18,445 nucleotides of DNA from Candidatus Albibeggiatoa sp. nov. BB20 (GCA_016744725.1 JADGDW010000093.1:1-18445), one strand, 5' to 3'. Shown: positions 5,660 to 13,245, counted from the first letter of the stretch. Notes: a model not told the origin generated them from the sequence alone. Made by a program: numbers and translations.

Positions 5660-6253
5660 CTAGCTTTTAACATTTTCATTTAAAATCTTGTTGAAATCAT
5701 TTTCTAAGCTTTCAAATATATCATAAAATCTAGCGATCATTGAATCAATTCTCTCTTCTTCTTTCTGTCGGAGTTTCTCGTGCTTGATATTTTCTAGGCG
5801 ATTGTACGCCTTTTCTATATCTTCATGAAAAAGTTGTACCGTTCGTTCTTTATCTCGTCTGAGTTCAGTTAATCTGGCGTTGAAAAATTGATGTCGCTCA
5901 GCTCGTATATTAGTTTTACCTTTAAGTAAAAAATCATTGAAAACCTCTTCAATTGCTTGAAGTTGAGCTGTTCTTGCTAAAGAAAGAGCCTTTTCTCTAA
6001 AACCAAACTCGGTTTTTGCCAAGGCTTGCTCATGTTCTGAAACCAGTTTAGCAAGTCTAGGATTTCCATTTACAATTTTAGAGACAAGACCTCGCCCTTG
6101 CTCTTTTTCAATAATAGAAGAAGTTGCCTTATCAATAGTACTAACTTTTTCACTCACTCCTCCTGTTGTTATTGAGTTATCACTAGCTGGTGTAGGTTGA
6201 ACAATATTTGTAGTTAAGTCATTTTTACTATTGTCATTGTGTTCATCTGACAT
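5660..6253 (-). CDS. Hypothetical coiled-coil protein, partner of DUF4407 gene
   Basis: 197 aa, not recognised. The first ~50 residues are polar and Ser/Thr/Asn-rich, probably disordered. From about residue 50 onward the protein is strongly helical and charged (for example RRDKERTVQLFHEDIEKAYN), consistent with a coiled coil; there is no signal peptide or membrane helix, so it is probably cytoplasmic. The ATG follows TAAGGA at six bases. It is the first gene of a two-gene operon with the DUF4407 membrane protein, whose long coiled coil is a plausible binding partner. No catalytic motif is visible. Confidence 0.75.
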   Translation of the reverse strand: MSDEHNDNSKNDLTTNIVQPTPASDNSITTGGVSEKVSTIDKATSSIIEKEQGRGLVSKIVNGNPRLAKLVSEHEQALAKTEFGFREKALSLARTAQLQAIEEVFNDFLLKGKTNIRAERHQFFNARLTELRRDKERTVQLFHEDIEKAYNRLENIKHEKLRQKEEERIDSMIARFYDIFESLENDFNKILNENVKS

Positions 6254-6401
6254 AAAAAATCCTTAGGCAAGAGTTATTCAGTAAATAATTTAGATAGGTT
6301 ATCATATTAAAGGGGGTATATAAAAGGATTTGGGCATTACAAAAACTGCAAAATTCTGCCGATGACATAACGTGCGTGAATTACTAGCCAATTATAATAA
6401 C

Positions 6402-6440
6402 AAAAAAGACAAGCCCCAAACCTGAGACTTGCCTTCTTTT
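6402..6440 (-). terminator. Rho-independent terminator behind acnB
   Basis: Minus-strand AAGGCAAGTCTC pairs with GGGCTTGTCTT around a short loop and is followed by TTTTTT. It begins 22 bp past the acnB stop. A 26-base stretch is identical to the terminator at 96-133. One stem base differs (A to G on the minus strand), turning an A-C mismatch into a G-C pair. The region from here to 6253 otherwise holds only the upstream region of the coiled-coil gene, with no convincing promoter boxes. Confidence 0.8.
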
Positions 6441-6462
6441 TAATCAACTAATTAATGCCAAA

Positions 6463-9024
6463 TTAAACGGCTGTGATAGGAATCACTTTATCAGCCACTT
6501 CTTTATATTCTGGTAACTCATGGAAATTCAAGTAACGGTAGATATTATCCGCCATTGGTGTGAGCTTATCAGCGTGCTGCATGTACTCTGCCATGGTTGG
6601 GATTTTACCTAATAACGCACTGACCGCCGCTAATTCCGCAGAACCCAAGTAAACGTTTGCACCTGTACCTAAACGGTTAGGGAAGTTACGAGTAGAAGTA
6701 GAAACCACAGTTGTGTTATCGCCTACACGCGCTTGGTTACCCATACATAATGAGCAGCCCGGCATTTCAGTCCGTGCACCTGCCGCGCCGAATGTAGAAT
6801 AAGCACCCTCTTCAATCAACTGATGCTCATCCATACGGGTTGGAGGCGTAACCCACATACGGGTTGGTACTGTGCCTTGACCTTCTAATACTTTAGCCGC
6901 TGCACGATAATGACCAATATTTGTCATACAAGAACCGATGAACACTTCATCAATCTTAGTGCCAGCCACTTCAGACAATAATTTAACGTCGTCTGGATCA
7001 TTAGGACACGCTAAGATAGGCTCTTTAATATCACTCAAATCGATTTCGATAACCGCTGCATATTCTGCATCTGCATCAGGGCTTAACAATTCAGGATTTG
7101 CTAACCAGTCTTCCATCGCTTTAATACGACGCTCTAAAGTACGTGGGTCTTTATAACCGTTTGCAATCATCCATTTCATCAATGTGACGTTAGAACTCAT
7201 GTACTCAATGATAGGCTCTTTGTTCAAATAAACCGCACAACCTGCCGCTGAACGTTCCGCAGAAGCATCAGATAATTCAAATGCTTGTTCCACTTTCAAA
7301 TCTGGCAAACCTTCGATTTCTAACACACGACCAGAGAAAATATTTTTCTTACCCGCTTTAGCAACAGTCAATAAACCTTGTTGAATTGCAGCATGAGGAA
7401 TCGCGTTAACCAAGTCACGCAAAGTCACACCCGGTTGCATGTCACCTTTGAAACGAACCAATATAGATTCAGGCATATTTAAAGGCATTACACCTAAAGC
7501 TGCTGCAAACGCAACTAAACCAGAACCCGCTGGGAAACTGATACCGATTGGGAAACGTGTATGAGAATCGCCACCTGTACCAACAGTATCAGGCATAACT
7601 AAACGGTTTAACCAAGAGTGAATTACACCATCACCCGGACGTAACGAAACACCACCACGAGTGTGCATGAAATCAGGTAATGTATGCTGCATTTTGATGT
7701 CAACAGGTTTTGGATACGCCGCTGTATGACAGAAACTTTGCATCACCAAATCAGCAGAGAAACCTAAACACGCTAATTCTTTCAACTCGTCGCGCGTCAT
7801 CGCACCCGTAGTATCTTGAGAACCCACCGTTGTCATCTTAGGTTCGCAGTAAGTACCCGGACGAACACCTGTTACGCCACATGCTTTACCGACCATTTTC
7901 TGCGCTAAAGTGTAGCCTTTGCCAGTGTCATCAGGTTGAACAGGTTTACGGAACAGTTCCGTTTCGCCTAAACCTAAAGTTTCACGCGCACGACCTGTTA
8001 AGCCACGACCGATGATTAAAGGAATACGACCACCCGCTTGCACTTCGTCTGGGAGGGTTGCAGGCGTAATTTCAAAGGTGCTAATCGTTTCGCCAGCTTC
8101 GTTGGTGATTTTGCCTTCATAAGGATGAATCGTGATGACATCACCCATTTCTAATTTAGAAACGTCACATTCGATAGGTAATGCACCCGCGTCTTCTGCT
8201 GTGTTAAAGAAAATAGGCGCGATTTTGCCACCTAAGATCACACCGCCAACACGTTTGTTCGGTACGCAAGGGATGTCACGACCCATGTGCCATAAAACAG
8301 AGTTGATTGCAGATTTACGAGAAGAACCCGTACCCACAACGTCACCAACAAAAGCTAATGGTAAGCCTTTGCTTTTTAATTCTTCAATTTTGTCTAAACC
8401 ACCTTTCATGCTGGTTTTCAACATCGCTTTAGCATGTAATGGAATGTCAGGACGACTCCAAGCATCACCTGCTGGGGATAAATCATCAGTGTTTGTTTCA
8501 CCGGGGACTTTAAACACAACAATTTTGATTTCTTCAGCTAATTTAGGTTTTCTAGTAAACCATTCGCCGTTTGCCCAAGATTCTACAACTTTTTTCGCGT
8601 TCGCACTGTTCGCCGCTGCTTTTTCAGCAACATCATGATACGCATCAAACATTAATAAGATGCTAGACAATGCTTGAACTGCAACTTCACCCACTTCTGC
8701 GTCATCTAAAACGTCAATAAGAGGTTGGATATTGTAGCCACCTAACATAGTGCCTAATAATTCGGTTGCTTTTACTTTGCTAATCAGCGGGCTAGATGCA
8801 TTGCCTTTAGCAACGTCAGCCAAAAAACTTGCTTTAACATAAGCTGCTTCGTCAACACCCGGTGGGACACGGTCGACTAATAAGCTAACTAATGTGTCTT
8901 CTTCACCTGCTGGAGGATTTTTTAATAACTCTACTAAATCAGCAACTTGTTCAGCAGTTAAAACTAATGGTGGGAGGCCTTGTGTGGCGCGTTCTTCGAC
9001 ATGTGCGCGGTATGCTTCTAACAC
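6463..9024 (-). CDS. acnB: Aconitate hydratase B
   Basis: 853 aa from GTG at 9024. AcnB isomerises citrate to isocitrate through cis-aconitate in the TCA cycle (often also acting on 2-methyl-cis-aconitate), using a cytoplasmic [4Fe-4S] cluster. The protein aligns with E. coli AcnB over its full length (865 aa there): HEAT-like N-terminal domain (LEAYRAHVEERA), swivel domain (VFKVPGETNTDDLSPAGDAW, GDVVGTGSSRKSA), then the catalytic domains. Cluster cysteines are C699 (FIGSCMTNIG), C757 and C760 (GCSLCMGNQ). The longer ATG start at 9075 would add 17 hydrophobic residues absent from the family; GTG 9024 has GAGGG at good spacing and matches the E. coli start. Free-standing gene with its own terminator. 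GC-richer and more conserved than its neighbours. Confidence 0.98.
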   Translation of the reverse strand: MLEAYRAHVEERATQGLPPLVLTAEQVADLVELLKNPPAGEEDTLVSLLVDRVPPGVDEAAYVKASFLADVAKGNASSPLISKVKATELLGTMLGGYNIQPLIDVLDDAEVGEVAVQALSSILLMFDAYHDVAEKAAANSANAKKVVESWANGEWFTRKPKLAEEIKIVVFKVPGETNTDDLSPAGDAWSRPDIPLHAKAMLKTSMKGGLDKIEELKSKGLPLAFVGDVVGTGSSRKSAINSVLWHMGRDIPCVPNKRVGGVILGGKIAPIFFNTAEDAGALPIECDVSKLEMGDVITIHPYEGKITNEAGETISTFEITPATLPDEVQAGGRIPLIIGRGLTGRARETLGLGETELFRKPVQPDDTGKGYTLAQKMVGKACGVTGVRPGTYCEPKMTTVGSQDTTGAMTRDELKELACLGFSADLVMQSFCHTAAYPKPVDIKMQHTLPDFMHTRGGVSLRPGDGVIHSWLNRLVMPDTVGTGGDSHTRFPIGISFPAGSGLVAFAAALGVMPLNMPESILVRFKGDMQPGVTLRDLVNAIPHAAIQQGLLTVAKAGKKNIFSGRVLEIEGLPDLKVEQAFELSDASAERSAAGCAVYLNKEPIIEYMSSNVTLMKWMIANGYKDPRTLERRIKAMEDWLANPELLSPDADAEYAAVIEIDLSDIKEPILACPNDPDDVKLLSEVAGTKIDEVFIGSCMTNIGHYRAAAKVLEGQGTVPTRMWVTPPTRMDEHQLIEEGAYSTFGAAGARTEMPGCSLCMGNQARVGDNTTVVSTSTRNFPNRLGTGANVYLGSAELAAVSALLGKIPTMAEYMQHADKLTPMADNIYRYLNFHELPEYKEVADKVIPITAV

Positions 9025-9093
9025 TATTATCACCCTCAAAAAAAAGCAAAATAAACAGGAAACTAAGCAACTCATAAGTTACTTAAACGCCTC

Positions 9094-9120
9094 ATTATAC
9101 GATTTTATGACGAATTTTAA
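9094..9120 (-). promoter_or_regulatory. Candidate acnB promoter
   Basis: On the minus strand a perfect TATAAT (9094-9099) lies about 70 bp before the GTG start. The best -35, TTAAAA (9115-9120), is weak and at 15 bp spacing, so an activator may be needed. No operator was recognised. Confidence 0.4.
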
Positions 9121-9201
9121 TAGTGTTTTGTTTATTGTTATTATAAGAGATTATAATTAATCTACTTTATTTTCATGGTCTTTCAAACGACTTCCACAAA
9201 T

Positions 9202-9233
9202 AACAAAGCCCTGCAAATTAAACAGAGCTTGTT
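9202..9233 (-). terminator. Hairpin behind the DUF4426 gene
   Basis: On the minus strand AACAAGCTCTG pairs with CAGGGCTTTGTT (one bulged T) around an AT-rich loop. The following bases are only moderately T-rich. It lies 33 bp past the stop codon, so a terminator role is plausible but weak. Confidence 0.35.
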
Positions 9234-9265
9234 AATAAATACGAATTTTTTAGACTTAAATAATT

Positions 9266-9712
9266 TTAATCTTCAAAGAACTGCTGCCGGAATGTGATTT
9301 CAACAGGTTCTCCTTCATGACCTTCAGGGGTTACATTTAAAGTAAAATCAAAAATTTCTTCATTATAGATTTTGAATGTACCTATGTAATATAGTGCATC
9401 GCCATCTTTCACTTGTTTTAAATTAATTCGTTTGAACTGCTTGGTTAGGTTAACTGCTTGGGCTGTTACTTGAGCAGAGACTGCAACTTCACTTCCAGCC
9501 TCACCTTTAAGTACAGAGATGGTTAACATTGCCCGTTGTTTACTACGTACAATGCCATAATTCTTCGCAATTTCAGGAGTTAAAAACCCTGTTTTCAACG
9601 CATTATAGTGAACAGTAAAGTCACCAACCATTTTGGACTGTTCTGCATAACTGAGTGGCGCAAATAGGCAGAATGCACCTACTAACAACCAACCTGTGAG
9701 TTTGCTGACCAT
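9266..9712 (-). CDS. Periplasmic DUF4426 protein
   Basis: 148 aa, function unknown. A signal peptide (basic start, hydrophobic core, cut after LSYA at about residue 23) sends it to the periplasm. The mature part (MVGDFTVHYNALKTGFLTPE, KNYGIVRSKQRAMLTISVLK, and a C-terminal FDFTLNVTPEGHEGEPVEITF) matches the DUF4426 family of gammaproteobacteria, predicted to be beta-rich. AAAGGAGG six bases before the ATG is the strongest ribosome binding site in the window. A promoter candidate lies about 90 bp upstream. It stands alone between acnB and the tgt cluster. Confidence 0.88.
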   Translation of the reverse strand: MVSKLTGWLLVGAFCLFAPLSYAEQSKMVGDFTVHYNALKTGFLTPEIAKNYGIVRSKQRAMLTISVLKGEAGSEVAVSAQVTAQAVNLTKQFKRINLKQVKDGDALYYIGTFKIYNEEIFDFTLNVTPEGHEGEPVEITFRQQFFED

Positions 9713-9795
9713 CGCGGCCTCCTTTGTTCAGTGAACACCTATCAACTAACAGCAAATAGGGTACGTTATCGTTAAATCTCCGTACTCCTTATCAG

Positions 9796-9824
9796 ATTAT
9801 TAAGTCCACAAAGTAAGAATTCAA
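9796..9824 (-). promoter_or_regulatory. Candidate promoter of the DUF4426 gene
   Basis: On the minus strand TTGAAT (9819-9824) and AATAAT (9796-9801) are 17 bp apart, four of six and five of six consensus matches. The predicted leader is about 75 bases. Bases 9825-9935 hold nothing else that I recognise. Confidence 0.45.
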
Positions 9825-9935
9825 TAGATGAGCCTCAGAATCAAGCAATAAAAGTAGGCTATTAATCAACAATCCCTTCGCTTTGAAAAACACATTGTCC
9901 GCTTTTTATTTTTTTCTAGCCTAATATTCTCACTT

Positions 9936-10415
9936 TTAAAGCAACATGTAATATTGTATGATGACTTGATATAAATAAAAAAAGATACCAAAAAAGGTAA
10001 TAATACCAAATACTTTGGGAAACAATACGCCCGATACAAATAGCACCAAGCTAATCGGAAACAGTTCTAGCAGTGAGTGGCGTGCAAACCCTTCTGTTGC
10101 CCAATAAGGAACGAGTAAGCTGAAATATAAACCGACAAATAAACGTAACTTAATTTCATCATCGGTATTCGAGGTGCTGTTATGTTGTAGTTCCGTTGCC
10201 GCGTCATTATCTATTTGTTCTTGTTCAGCAAAATAATCATCAATTTGGTTTTGAATATCAGGGTTGCCACATTCAGGACAATCCCCTTTTAGATAAACAG
10301 ACACGTCATTTTTGCATTCTTCACAAATCACAAATTGCGGATTACCACATTTAGGACAATGGGTTGCTTTGTTTGAAATCTTTGCTTTACAACTGATACA
10401 TTTAATTAATGCCAT
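9936..10415 (-). CDS. Double zinc-ribbon membrane protein
   Basis: 159 aa from the ATG at 10415 (MALIKCISC); a 15-codon longer start at 10460 would overlap the end of tgt and is less likely. Two zinc ribbons are visible: C6/C9 with C20/C23 (CISC, CPKCG), then C31/C34 with C46/C49 (CEEC, CPECG). A short acidic linker follows, then two or three hydrophobic helices (about 92-108, 118-136 and 138-158). It is an inner-membrane protein with a metal-binding cytoplasmic head, function unknown. The start is 10 bp past the tgt stop, so it is probably co-transcribed with tgt. Confidence 0.7.
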   Translation of the reverse strand: MALIKCISCKAKISNKATHCPKCGNPQFVICEECKNDVSVYLKGDCPECGNPDIQNQIDDYFAEQEQIDNDAATELQHNSTSNTDDEIKLRLFVGLYFSLLVPYWATEGFARHSLLELFPISLVLFVSGVLFPKVFGIITFFGIFFYLYQVIIQYYMLL

Positions 10416-10425
10416 TGATGTTCTA

Positions 10426-11523
10426 CTATTTACTGGTCGCCTGATAAAAGGCTTGGACAAACTCGTCTAGTTGTTGCTGTTCAATCGCTTGCCGCAAATC
10501 CCGCATAAGTTTTTGATAATAGTGTAAATTATGCACTGTATTCAAATGTGCGCCTAAAATTTCTTTGGTTTTATCTAAATGATGTAAATAAGCACGACTG
10601 TAATTTTGACAAGTATAACATTCGCAATCAGGGTCTAAAGGGTTGGTATCATAACGATGCTGACTATTACGGATTCGAATCACACCCTCAGAAGTAAATA
10701 AATGACCGTTACGTGCATTTCGGGTTGGCATCACACAATCAAACATATCAACGCCACGTCGCACTGCTTCTACAATGTCAGCAGGTGTTCCAACCCCCAT
10801 TAAATAACGCGGTTTATCTGTTGGTAAATGCGGGCTAAGGCAATCTAATACTTTCCACATTTCATCTTTTGGCTCACCGACAGACAAGCCACCAATCGCA
10901 TAGCCATCAAAACCAATATCGATTAAGCCATCCAATGAAGTACGGCGTAATGATTCATACATCCCACCTTGCACAATCCCAAATAATGCCGAAGGATTAT
11001 CCCCATGAGACTCTTTAGAGCGTTTTGCCCAGCGCAATGATAATTCCATTGATTCGCGGGCTTGGGTTTCAGTAGCAGGATAAGGCGTACATTCATCAAA
11101 AATCATCACAATATCAGAACCGAGTTCACGCTGTACCTGCATCGATTTTTCTGGGTCTAAAAACACTTTTTCGCCATTCACAGGTGAATTAAACGTGACA
11201 CCTGCTTCAGTAATTTTGCGCATTTCGCCTAAACTGAATACTTGAAAGCCACCCGAATCGGTTAAAATTGGGCGTTGCCAGTGCATAAAATCGTGTAAAT
11301 CCCCATGGGCTTGAATCACTTCTGTACCGGGGCGCAGCATTAAGTGAAATGTATTGCCCAGCAAAATATCAGCTCCTGTATCACGGATTTGCTCAGGTGT
11401 CATGCCTTTCACTGTGCCATAAGTGCCAACGGGCATAAACGCAGGGGTTTCGATAATGCCTCTATCAAAATGGAGTTTGGCGCGACGGGCTTGATTTTGT
11501 TGGGTAATCAGTTCAAATTGCAT
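10426..11523 (-). CDS. tgt: tRNA-guanine transglycosylase
   Basis: 365 aa. Tgt exchanges guanine-34 in tRNAs with GUN anticodons for preQ1, the committed tRNA step of queuosine synthesis. The sequence follows the bacterial enzyme throughout: PAFMPVGTYGTVKGM near the start, general acid/base D89 in LTDSGGFQVFSLG, nucleophile D262 in DMFDCVMPTRNARNGH, and the zinc site C300, C302, C305 (DCECYTC) plus H331 (NTVHNLHYY). These positions are within two residues of the E. coli numbering. Start ATG 11523 has only a weak ribosome binding site. It lies 25 bp after the small Rpn-derived gene and downstream of queF, the preceding pathway enzyme. Confidence 0.98.
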   Translation of the reverse strand: MQFELITQQNQARRAKLHFDRGIIETPAFMPVGTYGTVKGMTPEQIRDTGADILLGNTFHLMLRPGTEVIQAHGDLHDFMHWQRPILTDSGGFQVFSLGEMRKITEAGVTFNSPVNGEKVFLDPEKSMQVQRELGSDIVMIFDECTPYPATETQARESMELSLRWAKRSKESHGDNPSALFGIVQGGMYESLRRTSLDGLIDIGFDGYAIGGLSVGEPKDEMWKVLDCLSPHLPTDKPRYLMGVGTPADIVEAVRRGVDMFDCVMPTRNARNGHLFTSEGVIRIRNSQHRYDTNPLDPDCECYTCQNYSRAYLHHLDKTKEILGAHLNTVHNLHYYQKLMRDLRQAIEQQQLDEFVQAFYQATSK

Positions 11524-11548
11524 ATTATTTCGTAAAGTTGAAGTCTAT

Positions 11549-11824
11549 TTATATTGAGTCTGTGAAATTGCCAAAAATCTCTTCAAGGCTGGAGGCGGTT
11601 AAAATTAAATCGCTCCATAATTCCAGTTGTTCTAAATCAGCTTGTTTGATTCGTTCTTGCAATAATTCAGGCAATGTTCCAAAACGTCGAGTCAGTTGAC
11701 GTAATAAGATACTTTGTTCGCCTTGTTGCACTCCTTCTTCTAACCCTTGTTGCATTCCCTGCAAAATACCTTGTTCTATTCCACGCTCCATTCCAATTCT
11801 CTCAACAGATGTCACATAACGCAT
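11549..11824 (-). CDS. Free-standing duplicate of the Rpn C-terminal domain
   Basis: 91 aa. Almost a copy of the last 85 residues of the adjacent Rpn protein, from the shared start MRYVTSVERIGMERGIEQG through QSILLRQLTRRFG and LEQLELWSD. It differs by a four-residue expansion in the Gly/Gln/Glu heptad-like tract (MQQGLEEGVQQG against MQEGIQQG) and a different C-terminus. No nuclease residues are present. The ATG is preceded by AGAGATAAACC, a modest ribosome binding site. It may be a dead fragment, but the intact frame, start and duplication boundary at the internal ATG fit a small protein that binds and inhibits the full-length Rpn, as the intragenic RpnS proteins of enterobacteria do. Confidence 0.65.
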   Translation of the reverse strand: MRYVTSVERIGMERGIEQGILQGMQQGLEEGVQQGEQSILLRQLTRRFGTLPELLQERIKQADLEQLELWSDLILTASSLEEIFGNFTDSI

Positions 11825-11829
11825 GGTTT
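11585..11829. repeat. Tandem duplication, unit 1 (pairs with 11879-12111)
   Basis: This ~245-bp unit is highly similar to 11879-12111 (233 bp, same orientation). The two differ by scattered substitutions and one 12-bp in-frame insertion in unit 1. Both units end at the same motif (CGCATGGTTT on the plus strand), that is, just upstream of the shared minus-strand ATG. The unit covers nearly all of the small ORF. Confidence 0.9.
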
Positions 11830-11848
11830 ATCTCTATTTAGAAAGCGT

Positions 11849-12106
11849 TTATAACGATGACTTATCAAATATATCATCTAAGCTGGAGGCGGTTAAAATC
11901 ACATCACTCCATAATTCCAATTGTTCTAAATTGGCTTGTTTGATTCGTTCTTGCAATGATTCAGGCAATATACCAAAACGTCGAGTTAGTTGACGTAATA
12001 AGATACTTTGTTCACCTTGTTGTATTCCCTCTTGCATTCCCTGCAAAATACCTTGTTCTATTCCACGCTCCATTCCAATTCTCTCAACAGATGTTACATA
12101 ACGCAT
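11849..12106 (-). CDS. Predicted intragenic small Rpn protein (internal start)
   Basis: In-frame ATG at 12106, residue 237 of the Rpn protein, would give an 85-aa C-terminal product starting MRYVTSVERIG. GGAGAGGA (12115-12122 on the complementary strand) lies eight bases before it, a better ribosome binding site than that of the full-length start. Enterobacterial rpn genes are known to make such C-terminal proteins (RpnS), which counter the toxic full-length nuclease. The duplicated 91-aa gene next door starts at exactly this Met, which supports it as a real start. Expression is inferred. Confidence 0.55.
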   Translation of the reverse strand: MRYVTSVERIGMERGIEQGILQGMQEGIQQGEQSILLRQLTRRFGILPESLQERIKQANLEQLELWSDVILTASSLDDIFDKSSL

Positions 12107-12814
12107 GGTTTGATTCCTCTCCAGTTGATTGATGTTACTCCACAATTGCTGCTCTAATTCTTTTGGTAAACGCATCATCCAATCTATGATACTGAATAAA
12201 TCAATAATACGCTGTTTATCCCAATTTCGCTCGTAAAGTAAACGGGTTAATTGCCATTTAAAGCTAAAACGTTGTTGATTGTCATTTTTGGTTTGACGGG
12301 TTAATAAATGCGCAGCCGTAATCAATGCAAACACATTATCTTGCTCCAGTAATTCAGTCAAATGGCTTTGATAATCTAATAGCTTGATACTGGGAAATTT
12401 CAAATAGTGTTCACAGCCAAATATTTCATACCCAAACTGCTGAGGATGCCAATTGGCATTATCATCTGCGAGAATTGCCAGTGTTGCGATCGGACAATGA
12501 TAGCGATCAAATAAACGATAGTTGTAAACAAATAGTCTTTGTGCAAAGTCGCTTTCTTTTTGCCCTTGAATTTCAATATGGATATAGATTAATTGCTGGG
12601 TATTTTGCAATGTTTCCACTTGTACTAAACGATCGACAATCCGTTTACCCAGCTCGGCATCTTGTACAATTTGTTGCAATTCTTGGTCGAGAAAATGATA
12701 CGGCTGTTGCCAATCAATCTGCTCAAATGCGTTTGGGAAATAAAATGCCATAAACTCTGGAAAATAATTAGTTATTGCATCTTTCCAAGGACTGTCATAA
12801 TCATCGTAGTTCAT
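11849..12814 (-). CDS. Rpn family PD-(D/E)XK nuclease (DUF4351-type tail)
   Basis: 321 aa from ATG 12814 (MNYDDYDSPWKDAI). The 25-codon extension to a TTG at 12889 would overlap queF and is rejected. Rpn proteins are DNA endonucleases once annotated as transposases, and some act in phage defence. Visible PD-(D/E)XK residues are D61 (RIVDRLVQV) and E81-I-Q83 (IHIEIQGQ), followed by R93 and Y97 in the usual RLFVYNYRL helix. The tail (ERGIEQGILQGMQEGIQQGE, then LLRQLTRRFG) is the typical oligomerisation and C-terminal region. It starts 41 bp after queF and may share its transcript. An internal start inside the gene is described separately. Confidence 0.85.
   Translation of the reverse strand: MNYDDYDSPWKDAITNYFPEFMAFYFPNAFEQIDWQQPYHFLDQELQQIVQDAELGKRIVDRLVQVETLQNTQQLIYIHIEIQGQKESDFAQRLFVYNYRLFDRYHCPIATLAILADDNANWHPQQFGYEIFGCEHYLKFPSIKLLDYQSHLTELLEQDNVFALITAAHLLTRQTKNDNQQRFSFKWQLTRLLYERNWDKQRIIDLFSIIDWMMRLPKELEQQLWSNINQLERNQTMRYVTSVERIGMERGIEQGILQGMQEGIQQGEQSILLRQLTRRFGILPESLQERIKQANLEQLELWSDVILTASSLDDIFDKSSL
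11879..12111. repeat. Tandem duplication, unit 2 (inside rpn)
   Basis: Second member of the ~240-bp direct tandem pair; it lies within the 3' end of the rpn gene. Only about 50 bp separate the two units. Unit 2 has the stronger ribosome binding site before the shared ATG. Confidence 0.9.
12115..12122 (-). promoter_or_regulatory. Strong internal Shine-Dalgarno in rpn
   Basis: Minus-strand GGAGAGGA followed by eight bases and ATG (12106). It is embedded in the codons for LERN of the Rpn protein. It supports internal initiation of the small C-terminal protein. Confidence 0.55.
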
Positions 12815-12855
12815 TAATATATTTACAATATAGGTCGTTTCAATTAGCAGAAATA

Positions 12856-13245
12856 TTAAGGAAGTTGAACCAGAGGTTTTGGTGTCCAATCAGGATTCTG
12901 ATGTTCTGCAACCACGGTTGTATAAACACCGCCTCGAACATTGAATTTTGCCGTTAAACGCATAAAGCGTGGCTGACAAATTTGTACAAAATCATTTAAC
13001 ATTTGATTCGTTACCGCTTCATGAAATGCACCCGCATCCCGATATGACCAAATATACATTTTAAACGACTTAAGTTCGATACAAGATTGATCTGGCACAT
13101 AATCTAAATAGAGTGTTGCAAAATCTGGTTGACCTGTTTTAGGACAAAGGCAAGTAAATTCAGGGGTTTCAATGTGAATCGCATAATCACGTTCTGAATT
13201 TGGATTGTCAAAGATTTCAAGGGTTTTACTGGGTATACTCGACAT
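12856..13245 (-). CDS. queF: NADPH-dependent preQ0 reductase
   Basis: 129 aa from ATG 13245 (MSSIPSKTLEIF). QueF reduces the nitrile preQ0 to the amine preQ1, the substrate of Tgt. It is the short, single-domain type (about 130-165 aa), unlike the two-domain E. coli enzyme. Catalytic C34 and D41 lie in CLCPKTGQPDF, H75 and E76 in AGAFHEAV, and the NADPH/substrate-binding ELKSFKMY motif at 57-64. The 41-codon upstream extension to 13368 has no family match and is rejected. It heads a minus-strand run with rpn and tgt. No clear preQ1 riboswitch or promoter boxes were found upstream. Confidence 0.96.
   Translation of the reverse strand: MSSIPSKTLEIFDNPNSERDYAIHIETPEFTCLCPKTGQPDFATLYLDYVPDQSCIELKSFKMYIWSYRDAGAFHEAVTNQMLNDFVQICQPRFMRLTAKFNVRGGVYTTVVAEHQNPDWTPKPLVQLP

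Noticed and set aside
8132..8638. 168-codon plus-strand open frame inside acnB
   Set aside because: It lies antisense to a conserved catalytic gene, has no ribosome binding site of note and reads as a low-complexity shadow.
9025..9075. 17-residue N-terminal extension of AcnB
   Set aside because: The extension is hydrophobic and Cys-rich, absent from the family, and overlaps the leader. GTG at 9024 has a good ribosome binding site and matches the known AcnB start.
11549..12814. Rpn pair as a transposase and insertion sequence
   Set aside because: The old family label is 'putative transposase', but no terminal inverted repeats or target duplication flank the genes, and the fold is a PD-(D/E)XK nuclease.
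12815..12889. 25-residue N-terminal extension of the Rpn protein
   Set aside because: It needs a TTG start and overlaps the end of queF in another frame; the ATG at 12814 gives the usual family start.
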